From assembly GCF_018122625.2 (NCBI RefSeq), contig NZ_JAGQFT020000011.1, positions 92,425-156,424 of the forward strand: a stretch of 64,000 bases of DNA, written 5' to 3'. The notes below the pieces were generated by a model. That model was not told where the DNA came from. It saw only the letters and a list, made by a program, of their open reading frames with translations, and searched no databases. The translations under genes and the position numbers were made by a program. This document shows positions 1-9,020 of the stretch, one piece after another; position 1 is the first letter of the stretch; every line of letters begins with the position of its first letter. The DNA comes from Coralloluteibacterium stylophorae. Lineage in GTDB: Bacteria > Pseudomonadota > Gammaproteobacteria > Xanthomonadales > Xanthomonadaceae.

Positions 1-1
1 C

Positions 2-1918
2 GGCGAGATCGAGGTCGACCGCGAGCGCCTGGGCCTGACCGGCAGCCTCGAGTTCCGTCCCGGCGACGACACCCGGATCAAGCTCGACGTGCTCCACTCC
101 AAGCTCGACGCCACCCGCGCCGAACGCTGGGGCGAGGTGCTGTTCCGCGGCAACGAGGGCGGCATGGACGTGATCGACTATGCCTACGACCCGGCCACCA
201 ACAACCTCACCATGATGGAGGTCGACAACGCCTGGGTACGCAACGAGAACTTCGAGAAGGCCTGGACCACCGAGTTCAACCAGACCACGCTCGACTTCGA
301 GCACACCTTCTCCGACAGCGTCACCGGCCACTTCCTCGCGGGCAGCGCATCGTCCGAGCTCGACTTCCCGCACGAGATCACCTTCGTCTACGACGACCGC
401 GACTACGACGGCTTCGTCTACGACTACGGCAACGACGAGGAGCCGCTGATCGCCTTCAACGGCGCCGACGTCACCGATCCGGCGAACTTCCAGATGGCGG
501 AGTTCCGCGACCGGCCGAGCAACACCAAGCACAAGTTCGACAACTTCGCCGCCGACGTCGAGTGGGCCTTCAGCCCCGACTACTGGCTGCAGGCGGGCGT
601 GAGCTACCGCAAGTTCCGCTTCGAGACCTGGGGCGGCACGCGCGACACCGGCGTCTGCGCGGCCGGCGTCTACGAGTGCGATCCGGACGGCGACGGCGTC
701 GACGACTACTACGGCATCCCCGCCACCGACGCGCTGTCGGAGGTCTACGAGTTCCCCGATGACGTGGCCGACGGCTCGACGACGGAATGGCTGATCCCCG
801 ACCTCGACGCCTGGCGCGACTACATCGACCTCGCCAACCAGCCGCTGCGCGAGGACGTGGGCAACATCCGCAGCGTCGAGGAGAAGGACACCGGCGCCTT
901 CATCCAGTTCAACGGCTATACCCAGATCGCCGACCGCGACTTCCGCTTTAACCTGGGCGTGCGCTACGTCGAGACCGAGCAGACCTCCGACGGCTACAAC
1001 TCCGGCGTCTTCGTGACGGTCAACAGGCCGAAGTACAAGGACACGCTGCCGGCGCTCAACATGGCCTACAACCTGACGCCGGACCTGCTGTGGCGCGTGT
1101 CGGCGGCCAAGGTCATGACCCGCCCCGGGCTCGGCAGCCTGACCCCCGGCGGCAGCGTCGACAGCTTCAACTACCGCGTCTCCTATCAGAACCCGTTCCT
1201 CGACCCGACCCGCGCGCGCGCCTACGACACCTCGCTCGAGTGGTACTTCGCGCCCGAGGCGCTGCTCTCGCTGGCCCTGTTCTACAAGGACCTGGATTCG
1301 CGCCCGATCTCGACCGAGCGCACCGGCACCTACGCGTCGACCGGCCTGCCGCTGTCGCTGCTGCTGCCGACCTCGCCGGCCGAGCAGGATCCGGAGGGAC
1401 GGCCGTGGACCATCTCCACGATCGACAACGGGCCGGGCGGCACGGTGCGCGGTGCGGAGCTGGCCTTCCAGCTGCCGTTCGCGCTGTTCGCGAAGGACAC
1501 GCCGGTGCTGCGCAACATGGGCGTCATCGGCAACTACACCTGGGTCGACTCCGAGGTCGATTACACCTTCGGCGACGAGACCGTCACCGAGCGGCTGTTC
1601 GGTCTCTCCAACGACTCGGCCAACCTCACCGTGTTCTACGAGAACGAGGTGTTCGACGCCCGCGTGTCCGCCGCCTACCGCGACGACTACCTGACCGGCA
1701 CCAGCGGCACCGGCAACCGCTTCGAAGGCTACGGCGGTACGCTCAACGTCGACATGTCGATGGGCTACAAGCTCAACGAGAACTTCGACCTGACCTTCGA
1801 GGCGCTGAACCTCACCGATGACTACCAGGACCGCTGGACCGACATCACCACGCAGCGCCGCTACGAGTGGGACCACACCGGGCGCGTGTACAAGGTCGGC
1901 TTCCGCTACCGGTTCTGA
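2..1918 (+). CDS. TonB-dependent receptor, C-terminal part (5' end outside window)
   Basis: Outer-membrane receptor that would import oligosaccharides released by the neighbouring hydrolases, using TonB energy. The frame is open from base 2, so the signal peptide, plug and first barrel strands lie upstream of the window; 638 codons are visible. The protein shows alternating amphipathic strands rich in Tyr/Asp, long extracellular loops, and ends in YKVGFRYRF, the aromatic-Phe C-terminus that outer-membrane beta-barrels use for BAM recognition. The next gene overlaps or abuts the stop, consistent with one transcript. The sugar-utilisation role is inferred from neighbours (GH43, GH95, esterases, MFS porter); the family call itself is firm. 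The substrate is unknown. Confidence 0.9.
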   Translation, partial: GEIEVDRERLGLTGSLEFRPGDDTRIKLDVLHSKLDATRAERWGEVLFRGNEGGMDVIDYAYDPATNNLTMMEVDNAWVRNENFEKAWTTEFNQTTLDFEHTFSDSVTGHFLAGSASSELDFPHEITFVYDDRDYDGFVYDYGNDEEPLIAFNGADVTDPANFQMAEFRDRPSNTKHKFDNFAADVEWAFSPDYWLQAGVSYRKFRFETWGGTRDTGVCAAGVYECDPDGDGVDDYYGIPATDALSEVYEFPDDVADGSTTEWLIPDLDAWRDYIDLANQPLREDVGNIRSVEEKDTGAFIQFNGYTQIADRDFRFNLGVRYVETEQTSDGYNSGVFVTVNRPKYKDTLPALNMAYNLTPDLLWRVSAAKVMTRPGLGSLTPGGSVDSFNYRVSYQNPFLDPTRARAYDTSLEWYFAPEALLSLALFYKDLDSRPISTERTGTYASTGLPLSLLLPTSPAEQDPEGRPWTISTIDNGPGGTVRGAELAFQLPFALFAKDTPVLRNMGVIGNYTWVDSEVDYTFGDETVTERLFGLSNDSANLTVFYENEVFDARVSAAYRDDYLTGTSGTGNRFEGYGGTLNVDMSMGYKLNENFDLTFEALNLTDDYQDRWTDITTQRRYEWDHTGRVYKVGFRYRF

Positions 1919-2720
1919 CCGCACCCACTGCCGCACGCCGGACGCCGCGCGCGTCCGGCGCCGCGGCGCCGCGCGGCTGGCGCTGCTGTTCGCCGTGCTG
2001 ACGGGCGCGTCGCCTGCGGGCGCCGACCCCGTGCGGCCGGCGAACGCCGCGGCCGCACCGGCGCGGGTGCTCGTGTTCACCCGCACCACCGGCTGGCGCC
2101 ACGATTCGATCCCCGTAGCCGTGGCTACCCTGCGCGAACTGGCGCAGGACCAGGGCCTGGAGGTCGTGCACAGCGAGGATCCCGCATCCTTCACTTCGCG
2201 CAACCTCGCCGGCTTCCGCGCGGTGCTGTTCGCCAGCACCACCGGCGACGTGCTCGACGAGGGCCAGCAGGCGGCCATGGAGGCCTTCGTCCGCGACGGC
2301 GGTGGCTTCATGGGCGTGCACGCCGCCGCCGACACCGAATACGACTGGCCCTGGTACGGCGAGCTCGTCGGCGCCCGCTTCGCCGGCCATCCGCCGGGCC
2401 TGCAGACCTCGCGCGTGCGCGTCGCCGAGCGGCACGCCATCGACGCCGACCGCGGGGGATGGCAGGTCACCGACGAGTTCTACAACTTCCGCGACGACCC
2501 GCGCCCGCAGGTCGAGGTGCTGGCGACGCTGACGGGCTCCGACTTCGTCGGCGGCACCATGGGCGACGATCATCCGATCGCCTGGTGCCGCGGCTTCGAT
2601 GGCGGTCGCAGCTGGTACACCGGCCTCGGGCACGACGTGCGGGTGTGGAGCGATCCGGTGTTCCGCCGTCACCTGGCCCGCGGCCTGCGCTACGCAACCG
2701 GTGCTGCCGACGCATGCTGA
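1818..2720 (+). CDS. ThuA-like domain protein (secreted)
   Basis: ThuA-like proteins have a glutamine-amidotransferase-like fold and occur with sugar-catabolic enzymes; the reaction is not settled. Visible marks are VLVFTRTTGWRHDSI, an HSEDP segment, FVRDGGGFMGVHAAADTEYDWPWYGELVG and DDHPIAWCR near the end, which together cover the family core. A hydrophobic export signal (RLALLFAVLTGASPAGA) is encoded from about 1974. The only ATG/GTG starts in frame are ATG 1818, which overlaps the receptor gene by 101 bases and leaves a long n-region, and GTG 1995, which cuts into the signal; a CTG near 1977 is also possible. The true start is therefore uncertain, and 1818 is given as the outer limit. The stop overlaps the next ATG, suggesting translational coupling. 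Confidence 0.72.
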   Translation: MTTRTAGPTSPRSAATSGTTPGACTRSASATGSDRTHCRTPDAARVRRRGAARLALLFAVLTGASPAGADPVRPANAAAAPARVLVFTRTTGWRHDSIPVAVATLRELAQDQGLEVVHSEDPASFTSRNLAGFRAVLFASTTGDVLDEGQQAAMEAFVRDGGGFMGVHAAADTEYDWPWYGELVGARFAGHPPGLQTSRVRVAERHAIDADRGGWQVTDEFYNFRDDPRPQVEVLATLTGSDFVGGTMGDDHPIAWCRGFDGGRSWYTGLGHDVRVWSDPVFRRHLARGLRYATGAADAC

Positions 2721-3985
2721 GCCGCCTGCGGTCGGCTGCGTTCGTAGCGTCCCCCGGGGGGACACGGAAGGCAGCAGGCGCGGTCGTGTCCGCGGCTGCG
2801 GCCGCACTGCTCGTGGCGTGTACGGCGCAGGCGCCGTACCGGGTGATGCCGGACGTGTTCGCGCCCGCGCTGCCCGACCTCGGCCTCGCCCCGGCGCCCG
2901 GTACTGCGACCTTCACCGTATTCCGACCGGACGCCAACGACGACCGCTTCAGCAACGGCGCGGTGCCGGTCGCGTTCAAGGGACGGCTCTACGTCCAGTG
3001 GCAGAGCTCGACGCGCGACGAGGACGCCGCCGACACCTGGGTGGCCTACAGCCGCAGCGACGACGGCCTGCGCTGGTCGTCACCTGCAGTGCTGGCGCCT
3101 TCGGGCGCGGGACCGGCGATGCGCTCCAGCGGTGGCTGGTGGACGGACGGCGAGGTGCTGGTCGCCTACGCCAACGTGTGGCCGCAGGGATTCCGCGGAG
3201 CGGCCGGCGGCTTCACCGAGTACCGGCTCAGCCGCGACGGCGAGCAGTGGTCGCCGCCGCGGCGGGTCCTGGATGCGGCGGGTCGGCCCTTCGCCGGCGT
3301 GATCGAGCAGGACCCGCATGCGCTCGCCGACGGCCGCATCGTCACCGCCTTCCATGTGCCGCCGGGCCTCACCGCGGTGCCTTACTTCACCGACGATCCC
3401 CTGGGTGTGTCCGGCTGGACCCGCGGCGCGATGCCCGACCTGCCGCACGACGGCCGCAGCGGGCGCGCGCTCGAGCCGAGCCTGTTCCTGCAGGGCAGGT
3501 GCATCGTGATGGTGTTCCGCGACCAGGCCTCGAGCTTCCGCCAGCTCGCCTCGCGGAGCTGCGACCGCGGCGCGACCTGGAGCAGGCCGGTGGTGACGAC
3601 GATGCCGGACGCGCGGGCCAAGCAGAGCGCCGGCAATCTCGCCGACGGCACCGCCTTCCTCGTCAACGCGCCGAACGCCGGCCGCGAGCGCATCCCGCTG
3701 GCGCTCACCCTCGCCGGCGACGGGCGTCGCTTCGACCGCGCCTTCCTGCTGCGCGGGCACGCCGACCTGCAGCCGCTGCGCTTCGAGGGCCGCTACAAGC
3801 GCCCGGGCTACCACTACCCCAAGAGCGTGGTGTGGCAGGACCACCTCTACGTCGCCTACGCCACCAACAAGGAGGACGTCGAGGTGACGCGGGTGCCGCT
3901 GGCGAGCCTGGACGCGACGCGTTCCGCGGGCGGCGGCACCAACGATCCCGGGGAAGCCGGCATCGGCGAGCAGTCCGTGCCATGA
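2714..3985 (+). CDS. Sialidase-like (BNR/Asp-box) beta-propeller lipoprotein
   Basis: 423-residue exported lipoprotein with a hydrophobic signal ending in the lipobox LVAC. The mature part reads as a sialidase-fold beta-propeller with Asp-box-like repeats (SxDxGxxW type): one perfect copy SCDRGATW and looser copies RSDDGLRW and LSRDGEQW. Family members include exo-alpha-sialidases and other propeller hydrolases or glycan-binding proteins. The location among pectin- or xylan-type enzymes makes a true sialic acid substrate unlikely, so an unrecognised glycosidase or a surface glycan-binding role is as likely. ATG 2714 overlaps the upstream stop by 7 bases and gives the lipoprotein signal directly, which decides the start. 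Confidence 0.75.
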   Translation: MLSRLRSAAFVASPGGTRKAAGAVVSAAAAALLVACTAQAPYRVMPDVFAPALPDLGLAPAPGTATFTVFRPDANDDRFSNGAVPVAFKGRLYVQWQSSTRDEDAADTWVAYSRSDDGLRWSSPAVLAPSGAGPAMRSSGGWWTDGEVLVAYANVWPQGFRGAAGGFTEYRLSRDGEQWSPPRRVLDAAGRPFAGVIEQDPHALADGRIVTAFHVPPGLTAVPYFTDDPLGVSGWTRGAMPDLPHDGRSGRALEPSLFLQGRCIVMVFRDQASSFRQLASRSCDRGATWSRPVVTTMPDARAKQSAGNLADGTAFLVNAPNAGRERIPLALTLAGDGRRFDRAFLLRGHADLQPLRFEGRYKRPGYHYPKSVVWQDHLYVAYATNKEDVEVTRVPLASLDATRSAGGGTNDPGEAGIGEQSVP

Positions 3986-4035
3986 CCGCCGCCGGGCGCC
4001 AGCGGCCTCCGCGGCCTGCCTGCAGGAGCAACGCA

Positions 4036-5748
4036 ATGCCTCGCATCCCGACCTTCGTCCTCGCCCTGCTCCTGTCGGCATCCGCCTCCGCGCAGCCGCC
4101 GCTGCCCGCCGGCGTATGGTCGCCCGACCGCGGCGATGGCACCTACGCCAACCCGGTGCTGGCGGGCGACTATTCCGATCCGGATGTCGTGCGCGTCGGC
4201 GACGACTACTACCTGACCGCCTCGAGCTTCACCAACGTGCCGGGCCTGCCGGTGCTGCATTCCCGCGACCTGGTGAACTGGACGCTGGTGGGCCACGCCC
4301 TCCCGCGCCTGCCGCAGGAGGCGCACCACGCCGTGCCGCGCCGCGGTGGCGGCGTGTGGGCGCCGTCGATCCGCCACCGCGACGGCCTGTTCCGCATCTA
4401 CTGGGGCGATCCCGACTTCGGCATCTATACGGTCAGCGCGAGGGATCCAGCGGGGCCGTGGAGCGCGCCGGTGCGGGTCGACGACGCCGTCGGTGCGATC
4501 GACCCGGCCCCGTTCTGGGACGACGACGGCCAGGGCTGGCTGGTGCACGCCTACGCGAAGTCGCGCTCGGGCCGGATCAACGAGATCGTGCTCAAGCGCC
4601 TGAACGCCGACGGCACGCGCACCGTCGGCGAGGAACAGGTGATCGTCGACGGCGACGCCCTCCCGCCGGTGGACACCTCCGACGGGCGCAAGCGCTGGGT
4701 CGTGATCGAGGGGCCGAAGCTGTACAAGCGTGGTGGCGAATATCTGCTGTTCGCGCCGGCGGGTGGGGTCAAGGGCGGATGGCAGGGCGTGTTCCGCGCC
4801 CGCGACATCCGCGGCCCCTACGCCGCGCGCAACGTCCTGGACCAGGGCGCGACGCCGGTGAACGGGCCGCACCAGGGCGCCTGGGTGGACACGCCGCAGG
4901 GTGGTGACTGGTTCGTCCATTTCTCCGACGCCGATGCCTACGGCCGCCGCGTGCACCTGCAGCCGCTGCGCTGGGGTGCGGACGGCTGGCCGCTCATCGG
5001 CGAGCGCCAGCCGGGGACCGACCGCGGCCAGCCGGTGCTGCGGCATGCCAAGCCGCGCACCGCCGATGCGTCGCGCGAGGTGCCCACGGTCGACGACGCG
5101 TTCGACCGCGGGTTCCATCTCGGCTGGCAATGGCAGGCCAATCCGGCCGCCGACTGGGTCGACCGCTCGGTGGATGGCGTGCTGCGGCTGAAGTCGGCGT
5201 CCTCGCCGCGCAACCTGTGGGAAAGCGGGCAGCTGCTGGCGCAGAAGCTGCCGGGCACGAGCTTCGCGGCCACGGTCAGGCTGGTCTTCGCACCGGTGGC
5301 GCGTGGCGAGCGCGCTGGGCTCGCCCTGTTCGGCGCCGACTACGGCTGGATCGGGATCGACAACGGTGATGACGGCCCGCGCCTGGTGCAGGTGGCGCGT
5401 CGCGGCGCATCGGAAGATCGCCCGGAAGCGGTACACGCCGGACCGATGGTCGCAGCGGCTCCGGTGTGGCTGCGGGTCGAGGTGGAACCCGTCACCGTCG
5501 CGGTCGACCCGCCGGCCGACCCGACCCGCTACTGGCCGGCGATGACCCGCGCCACGCACGCGCGCGCCCGCTTCAGCTACAGCCTCGACGGCCGCGAGTT
5601 CGTGCGCCTGGGCGATCCGGTGACCGTGCTGCCGGGGCGCTGGGTGGGTGCCCAGCTCGGCCTGTTCGCGCAGAGCCCGTCGGGGACACCGGCCTACACC
5701 GCCACGCGCGTCGGTTTCGCCGACTTCGACGACTTCGAGGTGCGCTGA
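4036..5748 (+). CDS. Glycoside hydrolase family 43 (beta-xylosidase / alpha-L-arabinofuranosidase)
   Basis: 570-residue secreted enzyme (signal ...LALLLSASASAQ) that should trim xylose or arabinose from plant glycans. The five-bladed propeller residues of GH43 are visible: catalytic base in SDPDVVRVGDDYYL (Asp48), the pKa-modulating Asp156 in AIDPAPFWDDDG, and the general acid Glu225 in VIEGPKLYK. The C-terminal half, from about residue 340, is a beta-sandwich accessory domain as in GH43_12-type xylosidases. ATG 4036 has a GGAG ribosome site 8 bases upstream. An in-frame ATG at 3982 overlaps the previous stop (ATGA) and would add 18 residues before the signal, so it was not chosen. It is convergent with the GH95 gene, 11 bases away. 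Confidence 0.88.
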   Translation: MPRIPTFVLALLLSASASAQPPLPAGVWSPDRGDGTYANPVLAGDYSDPDVVRVGDDYYLTASSFTNVPGLPVLHSRDLVNWTLVGHALPRLPQEAHHAVPRRGGGVWAPSIRHRDGLFRIYWGDPDFGIYTVSARDPAGPWSAPVRVDDAVGAIDPAPFWDDDGQGWLVHAYAKSRSGRINEIVLKRLNADGTRTVGEEQVIVDGDALPPVDTSDGRKRWVVIEGPKLYKRGGEYLLFAPAGGVKGGWQGVFRARDIRGPYAARNVLDQGATPVNGPHQGAWVDTPQGGDWFVHFSDADAYGRRVHLQPLRWGADGWPLIGERQPGTDRGQPVLRHAKPRTADASREVPTVDDAFDRGFHLGWQWQANPAADWVDRSVDGVLRLKSASSPRNLWESGQLLAQKLPGTSFAATVRLVFAPVARGERAGLALFGADYGWIGIDNGDDGPRLVQVARRGASEDRPEAVHAGPMVAAAPVWLRVEVEPVTVAVDPPADPTRYWPAMTRATHARARFSYSLDGREFVRLGDPVTVLPGRWVGAQLGLFAQSPSGTPAYTATRVGFADFDDFEVR

Positions 5749-5759
5749 AGCGATCGCGG

Positions 5760-8111
5760 TCAGGCCCGGACGAGCCCCCCGTCCGCGCGCGGCACGACGC
5801 GGGCGCGCTCGCCGGCGGCGAGGTCGAGGTCGATCCGCCGTCCGCGCCACGACACCCGGTAGCTGCCGCCGCGGTCGCTGGCGACGGTGGCGGACTCGAG
5901 CAGGCCGTCGCTCCAGGCGATGTCGATGCCAGCCGCCCCGCGCAGGCGCAGCCCTTCGATGCGGCCGTGGCGCCAGCGCGGCGGCAGCGCCGGCAGCAGG
6001 AAGACCTCGCCGCCCCAGTCCTGCAGCAGCATCTCGGCGATGCCCGCCGCGCCGCCGAAATTGCCGTCGATCTGGAACGGCGGATGCGCATCGAACAGGT
6101 TGGGATAGGTGCGCGCGTGGCTGAGCAGCATCTCCAGCACGCGATAGGCGTGCGCGCCGTCGCCCAGCCGCGCCCACAGGTTGATGCGCCAGCCGATGCC
6201 CCAGCCGGTGGCCTCGTCGCCGCGCAGCTGCAGCGAGCGCTTCGCCGCCGCGGCGAGCTCCGGCGTATCGCGGACGTTGATCGCGTGGCCGGGATGCAGC
6301 GCGTAGAGGTGGGAGACGTGGCGGTGGTCCGGCTCCGGTGCCTGCAGGTCCCAGTCCTCGCGCCATTCCTGCAGCTGGCCGGCCTGGCCGATGCGGTCGG
6401 GCGGCAGGCGCGCGGCGATCGCGGCCAGCCGCGCGGCGAAGTCGGTATCGACCTGCAGCAGCTGCGCGGCCTCGATGCACTGCGCGAACAGGGCGCGCAG
6501 GATCTGCGAATCCATCGCCGGCCCCGCGCAGAGCGAGGATCCGAAGGGATGCCTGTTCTCCGGCGACAGCGAAGGATTGGTGACCAGCTCGCCGGTGCCC
6601 GGATCCTCGATGAGCACCGCGGCGAAGAATTCGGCGGCGCCGCGGAACAGCGGATACACCCGCGCCAGGTAGGCCGGATCGCGCCCATAGTCCCAGCGGT
6701 CCCAGAGGTGGCGCAGCAGCCAGGCGCCGCCCATCGGCCAGATGCCGAAACGGGCGCCGTCGATCGGTGCGGTCTGCCGCCACAGGTCGGTGTTGTGGTG
6801 CACGACCCAGCCCGGCGCGCCGTACATCTCGCGCGCGGTGCGCGCGCCGGTCTCGGCCAGCTCGAACACCATGCGTTCCAGCGGTTCGACGCACTCCGGC
6901 AGCGCCGCGACCTCGGCCGGCCAGTAGTTCATCTCTGTATTGATGTTCAGCGTCCACTTGCTCGACCACGGCGGGTCCTGCAGGTCGTTCCAGATGCCCT
7001 GCAGGTTGGCCGGCTGCGAGCCGGGGCGCGAACTCGAGATCAGCAGGTAGCGCCCGTACTGGAAGTACAACGCGGCCAGCGCCGGGTCGTCCTCGCCGCC
7101 GAAGCGCTCCACGCGCTGGTCGGTGGTGCGTGCCGCGGCCCGGGTGCGGCCGAGGTCGATGCGCACGCGGCGGAACAGGCGTCGGTGCTCCGCCTCGTGG
7201 TCGGCGCGCAGCACATCGGCGCCGCGCGCGGCCGCGGCATCGAGCTGGCTGCGGGTCATCGCGTCGGGATCGCCGGAGACGTCGTCGTAGCGCAGGTAGC
7301 TGGTCGCGCAGGCGACCAGCAGCACGAGCTCGTCGGCACCATCGAAGCGCAGCCTGCCGTCGCGCGCCGAGACCGTGCCGCCGCGCTGCAGCAGGCGGGT
7401 GCGCAGCACGAAGCGCAGGGCGCCGTCGATGCCGTGCCGGCTGCCGTTGCGGCCGGCGAGCAGGAGTTCGGTGCCGGTGGCGGAGAGGGTGTGGTCGAGT
7501 TCGGAGGTCGTCGAGACCAGGCCCGATAGTGCGCCGGGACGGTCCGCGCGCACGCGCAGCACCAGGCATTGGTCGACCGGCGAGACGAAGGCCTCCCGCG
7601 TGTGCGTGACGCCGTCGGCGCTGAAGCGCGAGGTGGCGACGGCGCGGTCGAGGTCGAGGGTCCGCGCATAATCGTCGATGGCGTCGAGGCCGTCGAAGTC
7701 GATCCACACGTCGCCCGGCGCCTGGTAGGGCATCTGCCGCACCGGCACCGCCATCAGCGCCTCGTTCGCCAGCGCCTCGGCCTCGGCGTAGCGGCCGGCG
7801 AAGATCAGGCGCCGCACCTCCGGCAGCGCCTCGCGGGCGCGCGGGTTCACCGGGTCGTGCGGGCCGCCGGCGAACAGCGTGTCCTCGTTGATCTGCAGGC
7901 GCTCGCGCGCGACGCCGCCCCAGACCATGGCGCCGAGACGGCCGTTGCCCAGCGGCAGCGCCCCGACCCACGCGCGTGCGGGCACGTCGTAGCGCAGGAC
8001 GAGGTCGTCGTCGGGAAAGGGCGCCGCGCCATCGGCGCGCGCCGATGGTGCGGCCAGCGCGGCGCTCGCGGCCATCGCCTGCAGCAGCTGGCGGCGGGTC
8101 AGGTCCAGCAT
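5760..8111 (-). CDS. Glycoside hydrolase family 95 (alpha-L-fucosidase / alpha-L-galactosidase type), Tat-exported
   Basis: 783-residue enzyme expected to remove alpha-1,2-linked L-fucose or L-galactose from side chains of xyloglucan or pectin. The N-terminus carries a twin-arginine signal (LTRRQLLQAMAASAALAAP), so export of a folded protein is predicted. The family N-terminal beta domain starts YDVPARAWVGALPLGNGRLGAM; the (alpha/alpha)6 core includes WTLNINTEMNYWPAE around residue 390, the substrate-binding Asn motif of GH95, and HRHVSHLYALHPG later. Length matches the family (about 750-800). It starts the left end of a minus-strand series with the acetylesterase, carboxylesterase and MFS genes upstream. 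Fucose versus galactose specificity cannot be read from sequence. Confidence 0.88.
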   Translation of the reverse strand: MLDLTRRQLLQAMAASAALAAPSARADGAAPFPDDDLVLRYDVPARAWVGALPLGNGRLGAMVWGGVARERLQINEDTLFAGGPHDPVNPRAREALPEVRRLIFAGRYAEAEALANEALMAVPVRQMPYQAPGDVWIDFDGLDAIDDYARTLDLDRAVATSRFSADGVTHTREAFVSPVDQCLVLRVRADRPGALSGLVSTTSELDHTLSATGTELLLAGRNGSRHGIDGALRFVLRTRLLQRGGTVSARDGRLRFDGADELVLLVACATSYLRYDDVSGDPDAMTRSQLDAAAARGADVLRADHEAEHRRLFRRVRIDLGRTRAAARTTDQRVERFGGEDDPALAALYFQYGRYLLISSSRPGSQPANLQGIWNDLQDPPWSSKWTLNINTEMNYWPAEVAALPECVEPLERMVFELAETGARTAREMYGAPGWVVHHNTDLWRQTAPIDGARFGIWPMGGAWLLRHLWDRWDYGRDPAYLARVYPLFRGAAEFFAAVLIEDPGTGELVTNPSLSPENRHPFGSSLCAGPAMDSQILRALFAQCIEAAQLLQVDTDFAARLAAIAARLPPDRIGQAGQLQEWREDWDLQAPEPDHRHVSHLYALHPGHAINVRDTPELAAAAKRSLQLRGDEATGWGIGWRINLWARLGDGAHAYRVLEMLLSHARTYPNLFDAHPPFQIDGNFGGAAGIAEMLLQDWGGEVFLLPALPPRWRHGRIEGLRLRGAAGIDIAWSDGLLESATVASDRGGSYRVSWRGRRIDLDLAAGERARVVPRADGGLVRA

Positions 8112-8142
8112 CCGCTGACTCCGTGTGGAACGAGGATGGGCC

Positions 8143-8976
8143 TCAGGGGATCAGTCTGCCGCGCAGCTCCGGCTCGATGCGCGAGAGCTCGTCGGCGACG
8201 AGCGCGGCGAAGACCTCGGCGCCGCGGTCGCCGAGGTGGGTGTAGTCGAACGACGGCTTGGCCTGGGCCAGCGGCGGGAGACCGTCCGCGGCGGCCCCCC
8301 GGGCCGGCGGCGGGGCGTCGTGATCGACCGTGGTGCCGCCCTGCGCCGCGGCGACCACGCTCGAGGGCGGGGCGACCTGCGCCAGGCGCATCGCCTGCAC
8401 CGGGCCGAGCGCCTGCACGATCTCGCGGCTGCGCGCATGCAGGTCGAGCAGCGGCGTCGCGGTCTCCCGTGCCACCGTGCGCACGGCCTCGGCCCAGGGG
8501 GCGAGGTCGTCGAGCAGGCGACCGTCCTCGAACTGGCGGCGGGTCAACGGCGTCAGCAGCACCGGACGCGCGCCGGCGGCGCGGATCTCCGCGACGTAGC
8601 GGCGCAGGTTCTGCGGGAACTCGCGCTCCAGGTCGGTCGAGCGTCCGGGCTTGCCGGGCTGGTCGTTGTGGCCGAACTGCACCAGCACCCAGACCTCGTC
8701 GTAGCCCGCGACGCGCATCTCGGCGAGCGCGAGGTCCCATGAGCCCTCGGCGCGGTAGCTGTAGCTGCTGCGCCCGCCGCGGGCGAGATCGACGCAGGCG
8801 ACGAACGAGGTGACGTGGTGCGCGCAGAACGCCGGGCCCCAGCCGCCCTGCACCGCGGTGGTGGAGTCGCCGACCAGCACGATCTTGTCGGCGTGGATCG
8901 GCGTCGCCGGCGGGCGCGATTCTTGCGCGACCGCGACGAGGGGCAGCAGGGCGCACAGCAGTGCGGCTCGGATCAT
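8143..8976 (-). CDS. SGNH-hydrolase, rhamnogalacturonan acetylesterase-like (CE12)
   Basis: 277-residue secreted esterase (signal MIRAALLCALLPLVAVA) that should strip O-acetyl groups from pectic or other glycans so that GH enzymes can act. SGNH blocks are present: GDSTTA with nucleophile Ser38, GGRSSYSY, FGHNDQPGKPGR near residue 96, and the C-terminal DYTHLGD carrying Asp244 and His247. The GDST and HND forms are those of rhamnogalacturonan acetylesterases. A GGAGGAG ribosome site lies 4-10 bases before ATG 8976. The gene sits 31 bases upstream of the GH95 gene on the same strand and 44 bases after the carboxylesterase, so an operon is likely. Confidence 0.87.
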   Translation of the reverse strand: MIRAALLCALLPLVAVAQESRPPATPIHADKIVLVGDSTTAVQGGWGPAFCAHHVTSFVACVDLARGGRSSYSYRAEGSWDLALAEMRVAGYDEVWVLVQFGHNDQPGKPGRSTDLEREFPQNLRRYVAEIRAAGARPVLLTPLTRRQFEDGRLLDDLAPWAEAVRTVARETATPLLDLHARSREIVQALGPVQAMRLAQVAPPSSVVAAAQGGTTVDHDAPPPARGAAADGLPPLAQAKPSFDYTHLGDRGAEVFAALVADELSRIEPELRGRLIP

Positions 8977-9020
8977 GCATCTCCTCCGGAAGCGCAACGA
9001 ATGGACCGGGAGGCGCGCGC

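Noticed and set aside
3856..7971. A >1300-codon open frame on the minus strand
   Set aside because: Arg/Ala/Pro-rich without family motifs; it runs antisense to the first GH43 and in another frame through GH95. High GC suppresses stops.
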